64,000 bases of DNA from WTFV01 sp965203525. Lineage in GTDB: Bacteria > Acidobacteriota > Vicinamibacteria > Vicinamibacterales > UBA8438. Positions 18,058 through 29,100 of this stretch are shown in pieces. The DNA is taken from positions 3,596,001-3,660,000 of the forward strand of contig OZ241898.1 of assembly GCA_965203525.1 (NCBI GenBank). The letters are read 5' to 3'. A program made the position numbers and the translations under genes. How positions within the stretch are numbered: position 1 is the first letter of the stretch; the number at the start of each line of letters is the position of its first letter. The notes below the pieces were generated by a model that ran no database searches, was not told the DNA's origin, and saw only the letters and a list, made by a program, of their open reading frames with translations.

Positions 18058-19038
18058 ATGCAGACGGGACGGACCTTGTTGAGACTGGCCCTCGTTGCGG
18101 CGATGGTGATGCCGCTGGTCTCGTGCGGCTTCTTCGACCAGCTCGGCGCCATGCGCACGTTCAAGGAAGCCAACCTCCTGTACGGGCGCGGCGACTACGA
18201 GGGCGCGATCGTGGAGTACCAGCACGTGGTGGACGTGGTCAACGAGGACCCCGACAGCGACCTCTCGCAGGCGATGAGCGTGGCGTTCTTCTTTCTCGCC
18301 AACTCCTACGACAACCTGTACACGCCGGCGTTCCGGGGCGAGCCGGAGAACGACGCGCTGCTCGATCGCGCCGTGGAGTTCTACCGGCAGGGCGCAGAGC
18401 GGATTCCGAACGCGGAATACCAGACGCTGTGCATGCAGTACCTGGTGGCCGCGTACGGGCCCGACAAGCTGAACGACCCGACGAACCGGGCGCTGCTGCT
18501 GCAGGAGATGATCCTGCTCGACCCCGAGAACCCGGACAACTACTTCGTTCTGGCGCAGCTCTTCGAGGAATCGGGACTTTTCGAGGACGCCGAGTCGATC
18601 ATGCTCGAGGTTCGCGATCTGCGGTCGGAGGATCCGACGGTCTACCTCCAGCTCGCCGGGTTCTACAACCGCGCCGGCGACTTCGATCAGACCATCGACG
18701 CGCTCCGGCAGCGCGCCGCGATCGAGCCGGACAATCCCGAGGCGTTCTACACCATCTCCACCTTCTTCTGGGAGAAGGCGTTCCGCGACTTCCGGATCAC
18801 CCAGGAAGAGAAGGCCGAGTACGTCCTGGCCGGGATCGCGGCGGCCGACCAGGCGATCGCCTTGAACGACCGCTACGTCGACGCGCTGGTCTACAAGAAC
18901 ATCCTCCTGCGAATGCAGGCGAACATGAGCGACGATCAGGACGAGCAGGACACGCTCATCGCCCAGGCGGACGAGCTGCGTGACCGCGCGCAGCAGATCC
19001 AGGACGAAGCGCGCGGCGGCGGCGCGGCCGGCCAGTAA
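18058..19038 (+). CDS. TPR-repeat lipoprotein
   Basis: The 326-residue protein has a lipoprotein signal (RTLLRLALVAAMVMPLVSC, lipobox LVSC) and then tetratricopeptide-like helical pairs through most of its length, including EANLLYGRGDYEGAIVEYQ, NPDNYFVLAQLFEESGLFEDAE and NRAGDFDQTIDALRQRAAIEPDNPEAFY. The start at 18058 is supported by GAGGGAG about six bases upstream; an in-frame ATG at 18043 is weaker. It is likely anchored to a cell-envelope membrane and used as a protein-interaction scaffold; no enzymatic motif is present. A strong terminator follows 39 bases after the stop, so it is the last gene of its transcript. Confidence 0.85.
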   Translation: MQTGRTLLRLALVAAMVMPLVSCGFFDQLGAMRTFKEANLLYGRGDYEGAIVEYQHVVDVVNEDPDSDLSQAMSVAFFFLANSYDNLYTPAFRGEPENDALLDRAVEFYRQGAERIPNAEYQTLCMQYLVAAYGPDKLNDPTNRALLLQEMILLDPENPDNYFVLAQLFEESGLFEDAESIMLEVRDLRSEDPTVYLQLAGFYNRAGDFDQTIDALRQRAAIEPDNPEAFYTISTFFWEKAFRDFRITQEEKAEYVLAGIAAADQAIALNDRYVDALVYKNILLRMQANMSDDQDEQDTLIAQADELRDRAQQIQDEARGGGAAGQ

Positions 19039-19077
19039 GTCCGGGGGAACGCGCTTCCACCGCCGAGAACCGGCAGA

Positions 19078-19115
19078 GGCCGGGGGCCACGACCGTGGCC
19101 CCCGGCCTTTTCTTT
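19078..19115 (+). terminator. Rho-independent terminator after the TPR lipoprotein gene
   Basis: A perfect 13-bp stem (19078-19090 with 19095-19107, starting GGCCGGGGGCCAC) closes a four-base GACC loop and is followed by TTTTCTTT at 19108-19115. This is a textbook intrinsic terminator on the plus strand. Confidence 0.93.
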
Positions 19116-19219
19116 ATGGACCGCGACGCGGCCGGCGAATCGCGGGGCCTTCTGCCGGCCGATTCAACCGGAATGACGCGCGTGGGGCTGACTGCTCCTT
19201 CGACGTGGCGACCGGGCAG

Positions 19220-19345
19220 GCCCTCGGGAACCGGTGTCCTGTCACGGGTGGGTTCGCGGCATCCATCCGGGGCCCCCTGGAGGCAGCCCTCGGAACCGGT
19301 GTCCTGTCACGGTGGGTTCGCGGCATCATCCGGGCCCCCCTGGAG
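19220..19345. repeat. Imperfect direct repeat in the gene-free stretch 19116-19560
   Basis: Two adjacent copies of a 60-63 bp unit lie at 19220-19282 and 19286-19345, both beginning GCCCTCGG and containing ACCGGTGTCCTGTCACGG, offset 66 bases. They differ mainly by single-base deletions in G or C runs, as expected for non-coding DNA. No convincing gene is present between the two terminators; short open frames there have no family features. Confidence 0.85.
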
Positions 19346-19560
19346 ACGATCGGGAACGCGTTGGAGCGCGGGGGCTCCGGTGGCGGACACTGCCCCGACG
19401 CGGCGGACCGCGGGAGTTCCGCGGTCCGCGCCAGCAGCAAAGCAACGCGACGAGCTACCATGAGGGGGACTCGAAAAGCCCCGCGTCAGAAGGACGGTTG
19501 CGCCGACCGCGGCCGACCAGCCACCTCCAATCCTCGTGGAGCACAGATCCCCCACATCGC

Positions 19561-19599
19561 AAAAAGGGCCGGAAACACCCATGGTGGTTCCGGCCCTTT
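19561..19599 (-). terminator. Rho-independent terminator after the exbD genes
   Basis: On the minus strand AAAGGGCCGGAA pairs with TTCCGGCCCTTT (19588-19599 with 19563-19574) around a 13-base loop, and is followed by a run of T (positions 19565-19561 read TTTTT). It lies 45 bases beyond the last exbD stop and ends the tonB-exbB-exbD-exbD unit. Confidence 0.9.
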
Positions 19600-19644
19600 G
19601 GTTCCGTTCTTCGCCCTGGGCGGGAAGCGAGCGGATCCGAACCG

Positions 19645-20109
19645 CTAACCGACCGGCGCCGCGCCGGCCGCGCGCCGCATGCCCTCCGTGACGATGCCCA
19701 CCTTCTCCACGCCGGCGCCTCTGGCCGCGTCGATCACGTCGATGATCTCACCGTAGGTCAGAGATCCCGCGCCGGCGATGAACATCGTCTTCTCGCGGCG
19801 GGTCTCGAAGATCTGCCGCAGATCCGACTGGAGCGTCGCCAGGTTCATCGGCTGCTGGTTGACGGAAATGCGCCGATCCGCCGTGTACTCCAGCAGGATC
19901 TGGCTGCTGTCGGTGTTCGTCTGCTGCGCGCCCTGGGTCTCGAGCGGCAGGTTGATGTCCAACCCCCGCTGCCCGAGCGGGAGGGCCGCCAGGAAGATGA
20001 CGATCAGCACCAGCAACACGTCGATGAACGGCGTGATGTTGATCTCCGAGTTCGCGCTGGGCTTCGTCGCTTCCTTGACGGTGTCCGCGCCGTGGTGCTT
20101 CTTGGCCAT
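19645..20109 (-). CDS. exbD: ExbD/TolR-family biopolymer transport protein (second copy)
   Basis: The 154-residue protein has a short cytoplasmic N-terminus, one membrane helix with the proton-pathway Asp in NITPFIDVLLVLIVIF (about residues 24-39), and a periplasmic domain ending near residue 145. ExbD works with ExbB to harness the proton gradient for TonB or Tol/Mot-type energy transfer. The ATG follows the upstream exbD stop by four bases. It is the last gene before the terminator at 19561-19599. Having two different ExbD genes in tandem is common in Acidobacteria-like genomes and may give a hetero-oligomeric complex. Confidence 0.92.
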   Translation of the reverse strand: MAKKHHGADTVKEATKPSANSEINITPFIDVLLVLIVIFLAALPLGQRGLDINLPLETQGAQQTNTDSSQILLEYTADRRISVNQQPMNLATLQSDLRQIFETRREKTMFIAGAGSLTYGEIIDVIDAARGAGVEKVGIVTEGMRRAAGAAPVG

Positions 20110-20113
20110 TGTC

Positions 20114-20548
20114 CTATTCGCCTCCTCCGGCGCCGCCGAGCTCGCGCTCGGTGATCAGCCCGACGTTCTCGATGCCGGCCCGCTGCAACTGATCCATCAG
20201 TTCCATCACGGACGAGTACTGCGCGTTGACGTCGCCCTTGACGAGCAGGATTCGTTCGAGCTTGCGATCCAGCGCGCTGTTGATCGAATTGAGCAGCTCC
20301 TGCTGCGTCGTCTGCACGTTGTCCACGAAGTACCGGCCATCGGCGGTCACCGCGACGATGGTGTTGTTGTCGTTGTCCGGCTTGTCGCCCGTGTTGGACG
20401 CCTCGGGCAGGGTCAGCGTCACCCCCGCCTGCAACAGGGGAGCGATGAGCATGACGATGATCAGCAGCACCAGCATCACGTCGGCCAGCGGCGTGATGTT
20501 GATCTCCGAGTTGAGGCCGTCGCTTTTGTCGCCGACCGACATTCCCAT
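20114..20548 (-). CDS. exbD: ExbD/TolR-family biopolymer transport protein (first copy)
   Basis: This 144-residue protein resembles its neighbour: N-terminus MGMSVGDKSDGLNSEINITP, single membrane helix with Asp in PLADVMLVLLIIVML, and a periplasmic domain with NDNNTIVAVTADGRYFVD. It diverges clearly from the downstream copy, so the pair is an old duplication. AAGGAG lies eight bases before the ATG at 20548. The rest of the open frame upstream overlaps exbB and is not used. It sits 83 bases after exbB and four before the second exbD. Confidence 0.92.
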   Translation of the reverse strand: MGMSVGDKSDGLNSEINITPLADVMLVLLIIVMLIAPLLQAGVTLTLPEASNTGDKPDNDNNTIVAVTADGRYFVDNVQTTQQELLNSINSALDRKLERILLVKGDVNAQYSSVMELMDQLQRAGIENVGLITERELGGAGGGE

Positions 20549-20631
20549 GGTGAACTCTCCTTGCGGCAAGACTCCGCCGGGCGCGGCCTGCGCCCGGCGG
20601 AGTCGGTCCCGATCCCAGGACGGAATCCGGC

Positions 20632-21300
20632 CTACGACTTCTTGATGAAGTAGTCGACGAGCTCGGACGACGAGTTGTCCATCTCGACGGCGAAGTACTC
20701 CAGCCGGCCGGTCAGGTAGTTGAAGAACCAGACCGCCGGGATCGCCACGAACAGGCCGATCGCGGTGCCGACCAGCGCCTCGGAGATACCGCCCGACACC
20801 GCGCCCAGACCGCCCGATCCGGTGGCCGCGATCCCCTGGAAGGCGTTGATGACGCCGAGGGTCGTGGCCAGCAGGCCGACGAACACGGCGGTGGATCCGA
20901 TGGTCGCGAGAATGCCCATGCCCCGCTTCAGATCGGAAGAGGTGAGCGCCGCCGCCCGCTGAATCGCACGGTGCACGCTGTCGACCACGTCGTCCTTCTG
21001 CAGGTCGACGCCGCTGTCCTGCTGGAACTGGTACTCCTGCAGTCCGGCGAGGACCACCTTGCCGAGGTGGCTGTACCGGTAGTCCTTGGACTGCGAGACG
21101 CCGATGGCTTCCTTGAGCTTCCCGTCCTTGAGATGCTTCGCCACCTGCGGCGCGAACAGCTTCGACTGGTTCGTCGCCTGGACGAAGGTGAACAGCCGCT
21201 CGAAGAAGACGCCGACCGACGCCATCGACATGATCACCAGCACGAACATCAGCGCCTTGACCGCCCAGCTCATCTGTTCCCACAACTCAAGAAAGTCCAT
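20632..21300 (-). CDS. exbB: MotA/TolQ/ExbB proton channel protein
   Basis: The 222-residue protein has three predicted membrane segments: one near residues 14-34 (VKALMFVLVIMSMASVGVFF) and two in the C-terminal half around GILATIGSTAVFVGLLATTLGVINAF and ALVGTAIGLFVAIPAVWFFNYL, the typical ExbB/TolQ signature. It forms the pentameric motor with the ExbD proteins in the inner membrane. AGGAGGAACG directly precedes the ATG. Located between tonB and the exbD pair, it is part of one energising operon. Confidence 0.94.
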   Translation of the reverse strand: MDFLELWEQMSWAVKALMFVLVIMSMASVGVFFERLFTFVQATNQSKLFAPQVAKHLKDGKLKEAIGVSQSKDYRYSHLGKVVLAGLQEYQFQQDSGVDLQKDDVVDSVHRAIQRAAALTSSDLKRGMGILATIGSTAVFVGLLATTLGVINAFQGIAATGSGGLGAVSGGISEALVGTAIGLFVAIPAVWFFNYLTGRLEYFAVEMDNSSSELVDYFIKKS

Positions 21301-21373
21301 TCGTTCCTCCTGCGGTGAGACGTAGGTTTCGTCGCCAGTCTGTTCCGACCCGATTTCCCCCGACCCGTTGCGC

Positions 21374-22150
21374 CTACGACAACTGGAAGTTGACGGTCAC
21401 GGTCATGATGACCGGAACCGGCACGCCGTTCAGCAGGGTCGGCGTGTACTGCCACTGCCGCACGGCCGTGATCGCCGCTTCGTCCAGCAGCGGCACCGAG
21501 CGGAGCACCTTGACGTCGGTGACCGCACCGGTCGGGCCGATGACGGCTTCGAGAATCACCACGCCCTGCACGCGCGCCTGCTGCGCGACGGGCGGATAGA
21601 CCGGATTCACGTCGCGGACCTTGGTCGGCGGGCTGATGTTGCCGCCGACGCGAACCGGCTCCGGCGGAGGCGGAGGCGGAGGCGGCGCGGTCGGCAGTCC
21701 GCCGACGATGCCCGCCACGACACCGCCCGCCACGCCGCCCTCCACGCCTTGCACCCGGTTGATGTCGAAACCGGTTTCCTCGACGATCTGCTCGGGCGCG
21801 ACGATCGGCGCCGCGTTCGGATTGACGTCGAGCACCGGCGGCGGCGCCGCCTCGGCGGCGGCCGGCGGCGGAGGCGGCGGAGGCGGCGGCGGCGGCGGCG
21901 GCGGCGCCGCGACGAACGCCATCATCGACGCCGGCGTCGGCAGCGCGTCCATGGCCATCAACGGAACGATCACGACCGCGCCGATCGCCACCACGTGCGC
22001 GATGATGGACAGCGGCAACGTGTACCACTTGCGGGCGCCGACCTGAATCGACGGGTTCGAGATCTCCCCGAACATCGCGGGCGCGACCTTGCCGCCCGGC
22101 GCCCGCGCGCCCTGCCTCGCCGGGTTGTTCCTGCTTTTCGTGCCAGCCAC
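21374..22150 (-). CDS. tonB: TonB-type energy transducer
   Basis: The 258-residue protein has a cytoplasmic N-terminus, a single membrane helix (TLPLSIIAHVVAIGAVVIVP, about residues 45-64), a Pro-rich periplasmic linker with a run of about 14 prolines and a second of eight, and a C-terminal TonB domain (NPVYPPVAQQARVQGVVILE to the end). It links ExbB/ExbD to outer-membrane receptors. The GTG at 22150 is chosen because AGGAGG lies six bases upstream, although the frame opens at 22174. A near-consensus promoter lies 50 bases further up. The linker should need EF-P for translation. Confidence 0.93.
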   Translation of the reverse strand: MAGTKSRNNPARQGARAPGGKVAPAMFGEISNPSIQVGARKWYTLPLSIIAHVVAIGAVVIVPLMAMDALPTPASMMAFVAAPPPPPPPPPPPPPPAAAEAAPPPVLDVNPNAAPIVAPEQIVEETGFDINRVQGVEGGVAGGVVAGIVGGLPTAPPPPPPPPEPVRVGGNISPPTKVRDVNPVYPPVAQQARVQGVVILEAVIGPTGAVTDVKVLRSVPLLDEAAITAVRQWQYTPTLLNGVPVPVIMTVTVNFQLS

Positions 22151-22200
22151 AGCACACCTCCTGGCCCGCCGCATGCGCGGACGCCTCTTCGGAAGCGCCG

Positions 22201-22228
22201 ATTATAGCAGGCCGCTACTCCGTGTCAA
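22201..22228 (-). promoter_or_regulatory. Sigma-70 promoter of the tonB-exbB-exbD operon
   Basis: On the minus strand a perfect TTGACA (22228-22223) is followed after 16 bases by a perfect TATAAT (22206-22201). Transcription would start near 22194, giving a 44-base leader with AGGAGG before the tonB GTG. This is the best promoter match in the window. Confidence 0.85.
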
Positions 22229-22405
22229 CGAACCGAACGACACCCTGCTTAGACACCGGCCGCACGGAAACGGACCATGGCAGTTCTTCCCGGGGACGAC
22301 TGCCCACGGCACGCGGCGCCCGGATCCGGCCGTCCGCCCCGTCCCGTCCCCGCGCCAAGGGTGCGGCATCTTAACCGGCCGGCAACGGAGCGTCAACCCG
22401 CGCCG

Positions 22406-24514
<2,109 letters not shown>

Positions 24515-24593
24515 TCAGACCTCTGCCGCATGGTGGTCCGCCGCGGCCACCGTTGAGAACCGCCGACCCGGCCGGCCCCGCGCCCGGCGCGCG

Positions 24594-25199
24594 TCAAGCC
24601 TGCCGCTTCTCCCGCTCCATCTGCAGGCGCTCGGCCAGCGCCATGCCTCCCGTGAGGAACACCTGCAGCCCTTCCTGCACCGTCAACGAGGGGAACGAGA
24701 CGACCGCGCGCGGGTAGATGTGGACGTCTCCGAAGTAGACGTGGTTGGTCGGCACGTAGACCGCGACGTGCACCCCCGCGTCGTCCTGCCCTTCGATGGT
24801 GAACTCCTTCGTCAGAAACCCCAGCACCAGCCCGCGCTTCGGATCGTCGACCAGTACGACCCGTTTGAAGCCGAGCTGATTGTTCGGAGAAAAGGCCTCG
24901 ACGAGCTGCTTGACCGGCGAGTAGATGCCGCGGAACACCGGCAGCTTCATCAGCCAGGCTTCACCGCGGCGCAGCAGCCGGCCCCCGAGCACGTTGGTCG
25001 CCAGCACCCCGACCGCGACCACGAGCAGCAGGAGCGTGGCCAGCCCCAGACCCGGAATCTCCCGTCCGATCCAGCGCACGTACAAGGGTCCCATCACCCC
25101 GTCGATGAGCTGGAACAGCCAGACGCACGCCGCGACGCTGATGACCAGCGGCACGATCACCACGAACCCCGCGATCAGACTCCGGCGCAGCCACTGCAT
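24594..25199 (-). CDS. DUF502 family membrane protein
   Basis: This 201-residue protein has two N-terminal membrane segments (about 8-33 and 48-70) and a soluble C-terminal domain with PVFRGIYSPVKQLVEAFSPN, a hallmark of DUF502 proteins, and VYVPTNHVYFGDVHIYPRA. The function is unknown in the family. It lies between uppP and hppA on the same strand with gaps of 30 and 79 bases. The ATG opens directly into the first hydrophobic segment (MQWLRRSLIAGFVVIVPL). Confidence 0.85.
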   Translation of the reverse strand: MQWLRRSLIAGFVVIVPLVISVAACVWLFQLIDGVMGPLYVRWIGREIPGLGLATLLLLVVAVGVLATNVLGGRLLRRGEAWLMKLPVFRGIYSPVKQLVEAFSPNNQLGFKRVVLVDDPKRGLVLGFLTKEFTIEGQDDAGVHVAVYVPTNHVYFGDVHIYPRAVVSFPSLTVQEGLQVFLTGGMALAERLQMEREKRQA

Positions 25200-25229
25200 C
25201 GGTCTATGGTCCGAACGGTCCCGCCACCG

Positions 25230-26048
25230 TCACGACCCGGAGACCCAGGCCAGGGCCGCGGCCCCGAGCACGAGGCGATAGACGGCGAACGGATCCAGCG
25301 AATGACGCGCGACGTACCGCAGGAAGCACTTCACGGCGGCGTATCCGACGCCCGCGGACGAGACCAACCCGACCGCCAGCAGCGCCAGACCGCCCGACGG
25401 CGCCCCCTGCTCCGCGAGATCGAGCACCGCCTTGACGCCCGCGGCCAGGATCGCCGGCATGCCGAGCAGGAAGGCGAACCGGGCCGCCCGCTCGCGACGC
25501 AGACCGAGAAGCATCGCGACGACCAGCACCGCTCCCGATCTCGAAACCCCCGGGATCAACGCCGACGCCTGGGCGCAGCCGAGACCGAGCGCCTCCCACG
25601 GACCGAGCGTCGTTTCGTCGCGCGTCCGCGACCGGACCCGCTCGGCCGCCAGCATCATCACGCCGCCGGCCGCCAGGCTCGCTCCCGCGACCGTCACGGT
25701 GCGCAGAGCGCCGGTCACGAGCTCCGCCGCCGCGACTCCGACGACGGCGATCGGGACGGTGCCGATGGCGATCGAACGGACGAGGGCGGCCGGACCGCCC
25801 GCTCCACCCAGCCACGTGCGCGGGTTCGCCGCCGCCCGCGTCATCTCCGCCACGTCCCGGCGATAACAGGCCACCACGGCCAGCAGGGTACCGACGTGGC
25901 ATGCGACGTCGAACGCAAGGCCGAACCGCGCCCCCGTCTCCCAGCCGAAGAAGGCCCTGGCGAGCAGGAGGTGCGCCGAGCTGGAGACCGGCAGGAACTC
26001 CGTCAACCCCTGCACCGTCCCCAGCAGCGCGGCTTCGAGCGCGGTCAC
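25230..26048 (-). CDS. uppP: Undecaprenyl-diphosphatase (BacA/UppP)
   Basis: UppP dephosphorylates undecaprenyl pyrophosphate to recycle the lipid carrier of peptidoglycan and LPS synthesis, and confers bacitracin tolerance. The 272-residue polytopic protein has the catalytic motif QGLTEFLPVSSSAHL at about residues 13-27 (Ala replaces the usual Gly before His) and the second motif PGVSRSG. Eight or so membrane segments are visible. It begins 112 bases after secF on the same strand and precedes the DUF502 gene by 30 bases. Confidence 0.94.
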   Translation of the reverse strand: MTALEAALLGTVQGLTEFLPVSSSAHLLLARAFFGWETGARFGLAFDVACHVGTLLAVVACYRRDVAEMTRAAANPRTWLGGAGGPAALVRSIAIGTVPIAVVGVAAAELVTGALRTVTVAGASLAAGGVMMLAAERVRSRTRDETTLGPWEALGLGCAQASALIPGVSRSGAVLVVAMLLGLRRERAARFAFLLGMPAILAAGVKAVLDLAEQGAPSGGLALLAVGLVSSAGVGYAAVKCFLRYVARHSLDPFAVYRLVLGAAALAWVSGS

Positions 26049-26160
26049 GGGCCGGAGCTCCCTCGCCGCGCCGGGCTCCGGACAGCGGGACGTACCGACG
26101 CGCCCGGCGCTGCGCAGGATTCCACCACGGACTGCCAGACCTTGCCGCGGCCCGTATCCG

Positions 26161-27186
26161 CTACGAAGCCCGGGCCCGCCGCGAGCGCCGCCTGGAACGT
26201 TGCGCCGGCGCCGGACGCGGATTCTCCTCGGCCGGCGGCTGCCGCGGCCTCGCCTCCGCCGCCGTTTTCACCGCCCGCCGGGTTCCGGCGCTGCGCCGTT
26301 CCGTGATCGCGATCGCGATCACCGCCGCCACGAAAATCGTCGAGTACGTGCCGCTGACGACGCCGACCAGCATCGTGAAGGCGAAGCCGCGCAGCACCTC
26401 CCCGCCCAGCACGAAGAGCGCCAGCACCGCGACCCCGGTCGTGCCCGACGTGATGACGGTGCGGGCCAGCGTCTGATTGATGCTGACGTTGACCAGATGG
26501 CCGAACGCGTCGCGCCGCATCAGCCGCAGGTTCTCGCGCACGCGGTCGAAGACCACGATCGAGTCGTTGACCGAATAGCCGGTGATCGTCAGCATGGCGG
26601 CCACGACGTTGAGCGACAGTTCGTAGCCGAAGAACGTCAGCAGCGAAAGCGTGACCGCGATGTCGTGCGCGACCGCGACGACGGCGCCGACGGCGAAGCT
26701 GAAGCGGAACCGCAGGCCGATGTAGACGAGGATGCCGGCCATCGCGAAGACGAAGGCGTTGACGCCCCGGCGCTGCAGCTCCTCGCCGATGACGGGACCG
26801 ACCAGCTCCCGGCTGATCACCTCGAATCCGCCGAGGTCGCTGGCGCGCAACGCGTCGACGACCTCGTTCGCGCCCGCCTCCAGGCTCGCGCCGACCTCCG
26901 GACCGGCCAGCGGCAAGCGCACGAGGACCTCGTTGGCGCCGGGATCGCCGTACTGCTGGACGACCTTCTCCTCCACGCCGGCGAGGGCGTCGCGGACGGC
27001 CCCCTCGCCGGCCGGCTGCTCGAACTGCAGCACGATCAGCGAGCCCCCGGAGAAATCGATCCCGAGCGGCAGCCCGCCCCGCGTGACGAGCACGACGACG
27101 CCTGCCACGATCAGGAGCGCGGACAGGCCGAACGCGTGCCAGCGGCGGCCGACGAAATCGATGCGGGGCTCTTTGAACAGCGCCAT
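26161..27186 (-). CDS. secF: Protein translocase subunit SecF
   Basis: The 341-residue protein has the SecD/SecF first membrane segment followed by LGIDFSGGSLIVLQF, a periplasmic domain, and a five-helix C-terminal bundle with TGYSVNDSIVVFDRVRENL. Together with SecD and YajC it uses the proton gradient to complete export through SecYEG. The final 45 or so residues are an Arg/Pro/Ala-rich tail absent from most SecF proteins, probably a cytoplasmic basic extension. Its start lies one base after the secD stop. Confidence 0.95.
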   Translation of the reverse strand: MALFKEPRIDFVGRRWHAFGLSALLIVAGVVVLVTRGGLPLGIDFSGGSLIVLQFEQPAGEGAVRDALAGVEEKVVQQYGDPGANEVLVRLPLAGPEVGASLEAGANEVVDALRASDLGGFEVISRELVGPVIGEELQRRGVNAFVFAMAGILVYIGLRFRFSFAVGAVVAVAHDIAVTLSLLTFFGYELSLNVVAAMLTITGYSVNDSIVVFDRVRENLRLMRRDAFGHLVNVSINQTLARTVITSGTTGVAVLALFVLGGEVLRGFAFTMLVGVVSGTYSTIFVAAVIAIAITERRSAGTRRAVKTAAEARPRQPPAEENPRPAPAQRSRRRSRRARAS

Positions 27187-27187
27187 C

Positions 27188-28744
27188 TCAGATGCTCAGT
27201 GTCGCGGCACGGCGACGCGACAGAACGGTCTCGAACAGCGCCCGCGAGACGAAGACCGCCGTGAACACGTTCGACACGAGACCGAAGAACAACGTGGTCG
27301 CGAACCCCTTGATGGGGCCGGAACCGAACTGGAACAGGAACGCCGCCGCGATCAGCGACGCGACGTGCGTGTCGATGATCGTCAGCAGCACGCGGTCGAA
27401 GCCCGCCGCCACGGCCGAGCGGAGGCTCCTGGCCGAGCGCAGCTCCTCCTTGATGCGTTCGAAGATCAGCACGTTGGAATCGACCCCGATGCCGATGGTC
27501 AGGATCAGGCCGGCGATGCCCGGCAGCGTCAGCACCGCCTCGATGTAGGCCATGCACGCCATCAGAATCAGCAGGTTCAGCACCACCGCGACCACCGCGT
27601 TGATGCCGGCCAGCCGGTAGTAGCCGAGCATGAAGATCGCCACCAGCACCAGTCCGGCGATGGACGCGGCCACCCCCGCCCGAATCGAGTCCGCGCCGAG
27701 GGTCGGACCGACCGTGCGTTCCTCCAGGTACGTCAGCGACGCGGGCAGCGCGCCGGACCGCAGCGTGATCTGCAGATCCTCGGCCTCCTGCTGGGCGACG
27801 CCGGTGATCTGCCCGCTGTCGGTGATGCGTCCCTGGATGGTGGGCGCCGACCGCACCTGCCCGTCGAGGATGATCGCCAGCCCGCGGCCGATGTTGGCGC
27901 CGGTGGCGTCACCCATCTTGCGGGCGCCCTCGCGGTTGAGGGTGAAGCTCACGGCCGGCTGGTTGTACTCGTCGAGCGACGGGCGGGCGTTCCGCAGATC
28001 GCGGCCGGTCACCGTGGCGACCCGCCGCACCAGATAGTAGAACGGCTCGGCCGATCCATCGACGCCGGAGGGCTGGGTCGCGATCTCCATGTCCGGCGGC
28101 ACCACCCCGTTGCGCGCCTGCAGCAGCGCCTCGCGGCTCGCCGCGGGTCCTTCCTCGACCAGCTTCAGCTCGAGGAGGGAGGTCGAGCGGATCAGCGCCT
28201 TCGCGCGCGCCACGTCGGAGACGCCGGGAAGCTGCACGAGAATCTGGTCGCCACCGATTCCGTGCGGCGCCACGATCGGCTCGGAGACGCCGAGCTCGTT
28301 GACCCGCCGCTCGATGGTCTGCAGCGCCTGCCGCACCGCCTCCTCGCGCAGGGACGAGGCGACCGGCCCACGCATGCGGAACGTGTACGAGCCGCGCGCC
28401 CCCGGCTCGCGGTCGTACGACGCGGCGAGCCGCTCGTCCGACAATTGACGGAAGGCCGCATCCCTCTCGCCCGGCACCCCCTCCACCCGGATCGTCGTGG
28501 CGTCGGCCGGAATCGCCGTCGCCGCATCCATCCCCTGGAGCGACATCTGCTCGCCGAGCTGCTCGGCGGCGGTCTCCGTCTCCACCAGCAGCGCGTCGTC
28601 CGTCTCCACGCGCAGCACGAGGTGGGCGCCGCCCTTCAGGTCGAGGCCCAGCCGGATCTGGTCGGCGGGCGGATAGACGCCCCAGACGGCGAGCGCGGTG
28701 ACCGCCACGATCCCGAGCAGCTTCCACTGCAGGTTCCTCTGCAT
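27188..28744 (-). CDS. secD: Protein translocase subunit SecD
   Basis: The 518-residue protein has an N-terminal membrane helix, the LGLDLKGGAHLVLRVE motif at about residues 32-47, P1 head and base domains, and a C-terminal bundle containing GLILTIGIGVDSNVLIFERI. The ATG at 28744 begins MQRNLQWKLLGIVAVTALAV; upstream sequence in the same open frame belongs to yajC and tgt DNA in another phase. It follows yajC by eight bases and precedes secF by one, so the three form a typical auxiliary translocase operon. Confidence 0.96.
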   Translation of the reverse strand: MQRNLQWKLLGIVAVTALAVWGVYPPADQIRLGLDLKGGAHLVLRVETDDALLVETETAAEQLGEQMSLQGMDAATAIPADATTIRVEGVPGERDAAFRQLSDERLAASYDREPGARGSYTFRMRGPVASSLREEAVRQALQTIERRVNELGVSEPIVAPHGIGGDQILVQLPGVSDVARAKALIRSTSLLELKLVEEGPAASREALLQARNGVVPPDMEIATQPSGVDGSAEPFYYLVRRVATVTGRDLRNARPSLDEYNQPAVSFTLNREGARKMGDATGANIGRGLAIILDGQVRSAPTIQGRITDSGQITGVAQQEAEDLQITLRSGALPASLTYLEERTVGPTLGADSIRAGVAASIAGLVLVAIFMLGYYRLAGINAVVAVVLNLLILMACMAYIEAVLTLPGIAGLILTIGIGVDSNVLIFERIKEELRSARSLRSAVAAGFDRVLLTIIDTHVASLIAAAFLFQFGSGPIKGFATTLFFGLVSNVFTAVFVSRALFETVLSRRRAATLSI

Positions 28745-28752
28745 GACGCCCC

Positions 28753-29100
28753 CTACGAGCCGCTCCCGTCCTGCACCACGGGATCCTGGCCCTGATAGCC
28801 GCCGACGGCGCTGCGCGCTATCTCTATCCGCACCCGGTCGGCGACCTGCACCTGCACCGACTTGGCGTGCAGCTTCGTGATCGAACCGTAGATGCCGCTG
28901 GTGGTCACGATCTTCTCCCCGACCTTCAGCGCCGCCTGGAACTCCCGGATCTTCTTCTGCCGGCGCTTCATCGGCAGCCAGATGATCACGTAGAAGATCC
29001 CGAGGATCAGGATCAGCGGCAGGAACTGGATGAACGGACCCGGCTGTCCGCCGGCCGGCTGGGCCATGGCGAACAGCGCGTCGATGCCGTGCGGACTCAT
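28753..29100 (-). CDS. yajC: Sec translocon accessory protein YajC
   Basis: The 115-residue protein has one membrane helix (FLPLILILGIFYVIIWLPM, about residues 26-44) followed by the family motif KRRQKKIREFQAALKVGEKIVTTSGIYG. It associates with SecDF. Its start overlaps the tgt stop by four bases (ATGA), the classical tgt-yajC-secD-secF order. Confidence 0.95.
   Translation of the reverse strand: MSPHGIDALFAMAQPAGGQPGPFIQFLPLILILGIFYVIIWLPMKRRQKKIREFQAALKVGEKIVTTSGIYGSITKLHAKSVQVQVADRVRIEIARSAVGGYQGQDPVVQDGSGS

Noticed and set aside
24594..25199. DUF502 gene as a Sec accessory protein
   Set aside because: Proximity to secDF and uppP is suggestive, but nothing in the sequence supports a role in export.
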